Shown here one piece after another: positions 4,499-5,803 of a stretch of DNA of 5,803 nt. The notes under the pieces were generated by a model that ran no database searches, was not told the DNA's origin, and saw only the letters and a list, made by a program, of their open reading frames with translations. Made by a program: the position numbers and the translations under genes. The DNA lies in assembly GCA_903940375.1 (NCBI GenBank), contig CAJAKT010000316.1, positions 1 through 5,803 on the forward strand. The letters run 5' to 3'. Source of the stretch: an uncultured bacterium. GTDB lineage: Bacteria; Actinomycetota; Actinomycetes; S36-B12. Each line of letters begins with the position of its first letter. Position 1 is the first letter of the stretch.

Positions 4499-5668
4499 GT
4501 GATCCTGAAGACCAGGCAGGGCAGGTACCGGGTGAAGGTCAAGGACCACGGCGCGATCGTCGCCGACCGGACCTTCACCCGCTGGAACGACGCGCAGGCG
4601 TGGGAGGCCGACCGCAAGCGAATGATCGTCACGGGACGGCTCGCCCCCGCGTCGGCCGGCTGCACGCCCCTGGCGCAGGTGTACGCGGCCTGGTGCCAGG
4701 TCCGCCCCGACCAGGTCCAGCAACGCACGTGGCAGTCCGACCAGTCCGCTTGGACCAGCCACCTCGCCCGGCGGTTCGGCCGACATCCGGTCGGGTCGAT
4801 CACCAACAGCGACGTCCAGTCGTTCGCACACGATCTGCACGCCGACCGCTGCACGGGCACGGTGCGCCGAGTCGTCGCGACGCTGATCGCGCTACTCGAC
4901 TTCGCCGTGGACCACCGCTGGATCGAGGCCAACCCCGCCCGAACCCAACTGGCCCTCGGCCACCACCCGCACGGGCGCCCGCGGAAGGTGACCCTGGACC
5001 CCGCGGAACTCCTTGCCGTGTGGGCAGATCAGCGCCGGTTCTCCCTGTGGGCGGACGTGACGTTGTTCCTCGGGCTGACCGGACTGCGCTGGGGCGAGTT
5101 CGTCGCGCTGCGGCCCTGCGACATCCTCACGACCGCGACCGGCGGGCCCATGGTGCATGTGGTGCGCAGCATCGTGCGCGCCCGCGGCGAGGGCGCGCCG
5201 ATAGTGAAAACGACGAAGTCCGGTGCCGACCGGCTCGTCCCACTGACCCACCTCGCTGCGGGCCTTGCCCAAGCGTGGGCGAACGGCAAGGAGAGGGACG
5301 CGCTGCTGGTCCCCGGACCCGACGGCCAGCCGCTGCGGCCATCTACGTTCCGCCGGCAGGTCCACTGGGTCCGGACCGTCCCAGCCGGATTCCGGATCCA
5401 CGACCTGCGGCACACCTGCGCCACGAACCTGCTCACCAACGGCGCAGACATCCTCGGCGTCCAGGGGATCCTCGGCCACGCCAGCCCCGACACCACCCTG
5501 CGCTACTACGGCCACCTCACCGGCACCGAACACCTCCGGGCGGCCATGAACCATTACGAGGCGCCCCTCACGGCAGGGGGTCAGGCCCTCGGGGGCGCCT
5601 TGGGGGCGACCAGGCCCCCTCCACGGACACCGCATAGCGCGAAGGAGCGCCGCAGATCACAGCAATAG
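4499..5668 (+). CDS. int: Tyrosine recombinase / site-specific integrase
   Basis: A 389-residue phage-type integrase. Residues 1-45 look like the N-terminal arm-binding domain (RQGRYRVKVKD then FTRWNDAQAWEADR), about 55-150 the SAM-like core-binding domain, and about 165-340 the catalytic domain. All catalytic residues are visible: R197 in TGLRWGE, K240 in KTTKSGADR, H301 and R304 in HDLRH, H327 in LGHAS, and nucleophile Y337 in RYYGHL. The protein should be active. The GTG start follows GGAGGA; upstream in-frame codons are rejected. The stop codon's last base is the first base of the right att repeat, so integrase and target are adjacent, as in tRNA-inserted islands. It is convergent with tRNA-Thr. 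The last 40 residues are low-complexity (G, P, R). No excisionase accompanies it. Confidence 0.95.
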   Translation: MILKTRQGRYRVKVKDHGAIVADRTFTRWNDAQAWEADRKRMIVTGRLAPASAGCTPLAQVYAAWCQVRPDQVQQRTWQSDQSAWTSHLARRFGRHPVGSITNSDVQSFAHDLHADRCTGTVRRVVATLIALLDFAVDHRWIEANPARTQLALGHHPHGRPRKVTLDPAELLAVWADQRRFSLWADVTLFLGLTGLRWGEFVALRPCDILTTATGGPMVHVVRSIVRARGEGAPIVKTTKSGADRLVPLTHLAAGLAQAWANGKERDALLVPGPDGQPLRPSTFRRQVHWVRTVPAGFRIHDLRHTCATNLLTNGADILGVQGILGHASPDTTLRYYGHLTGTEHLRAAMNHYEAPLTAGGQALGGALGATRPPPRTPHSAKERRRSQQ

Positions 5669-5727
5669 CAACGACTTTCCCTTAGGGCCGCCTCGGGGAT
5701 TTGAACCCCGGACCTACGCATTACGAG
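5668..5727 (-). repeat. tRNA-proximal att repeat
   Basis: This copy matches 971-1030 without gaps and with three mismatches. It covers the tRNA-Thr 3' half from the anticodon loop to the 3' end plus 19 bases beyond. Its leftmost base is the last base of the integrase stop. The strand exchange point should lie within the perfectly shared 43 bp (5685-5727). Confidence 0.85.
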
Positions 5728-5757
5728 TGCGTTGCTCTACCACTGAGCTAAGGCGGC
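5687..5757 (-). tRNA. tRNA-Thr (anticodon CGT)
   Basis: The 71-base body folds fully: acceptor GCCGCCT / AGGCGGC, TA, D stem GCTC / GAGC with loop AGTGGTA, anticodon stem ACGCA / TGCGT with loop CTCGTAA (anticodon CGT, reads ACG), variable AGGTC, T stem CGGGG / CCCCG with loop TTCAAAT. The base after the acceptor arm (position 73, 5686) is C, and CCA is not encoded: CCTAAGG follows. The 3' half belongs to the att repeat, so it was supplied by the inserted element, which restores a working tRNA. The 46 bases to its right contain no gene I can support. Confidence 0.95.
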
Positions 5758-5803
5758 GCGCTTCCCGCGTGGTTCCTTGCGGCCTTCGCCGGAAGCCTGC
5801 CAA

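Larger units (their letters stand above)
971..5727. mobile_element. Integrative element in tRNA-Thr(CGT) carrying a metal ECF transporter
   Basis: The boundaries are a 60-bp direct repeat derived from tRNA-Thr(CGT). An intact tRNA lies at one end and only its 3' half at the other, and a tyrosine recombinase gene ends at the repeat next to the intact tRNA: the classic layout of a tRNA-targeted island. The span is 4757 bp with both repeats; one element unit is 4697 bp. The tRNA is on the minus strand, so its 3' side faces left, which is where the element lies. Contents are the four-gene metal importer, the integrase and about 600 gene-free bases. I see no excisionase, replication, relaxase or plasmid-transfer gene, so it may be a decayed or helper-dependent element. 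Confidence 0.75.

Overview
The window looks like high-GC actinobacterial DNA. G+C is high throughout except for a short AT-rich patch at about 125-190, starts are a mix of ATG and GTG, coding is tightly packed with ATGA/TGATG overlaps, and promoter -10 elements fit TAnnnT. I cannot name the genus.

Left part (1-970) is a degraded, defence-type flank. It holds the N-terminal end of an AbiEi-like antitoxin leaving the window on the minus strand. Beside it is an intact DUF433 antitoxin-like gene whose DUF5615 (PIN-like) partner is broken off after about 15 residues. After these come a hydrophobic C-terminal remnant on the plus strand, an orphan Shine-Dalgarno sequence, a strong hairpin, and about 250 bases with no convincing gene.

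Centre and right (971-5727) look like one compact integrative element of about 4.7 kb. A 60-bp direct repeat (971-1030 and 5668-5727, 57 of 60 bases identical by my reading) consists mainly of the 3' half of tRNA-Thr(CGT). The right copy is part of a complete tRNA gene (minus strand, 5687-5757); the left copy is a displaced 3' fragment. A tyrosine recombinase gene (4499-5668, plus strand) ends on the first base of the right repeat. The only other genes in the element form a four-gene minus-strand operon (3852 down to 1267) for an ECF-type transition-metal importer: CbiM/NikM S-component, a PDGLE small membrane protein, CbiQ (EcfT) and CbiO (ATPase). The genes overlap or nearly abut, so translation is probably coupled.

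The operon has a good promoter (TTGCAG, 17 bp, TAAGGT). A sequence resembling the Streptomyces nickel-regulator (Nur) box overlaps its -35, and the leader of about 30 nt has no room for a cobalamin riboswitch. With the PDGLE-type N subunit this favours nickel over cobalt, but that is inference. The simplest reading is a tRNA-targeted genomic islet whose whole cargo is a nickel/cobalt uptake system, with no replication, transfer or excisionase gene visible. Between the operon promoter and the integrase lie about 600 gene-free bases with an unusual cluster of perfect palindromes and a tandem 12-mer.
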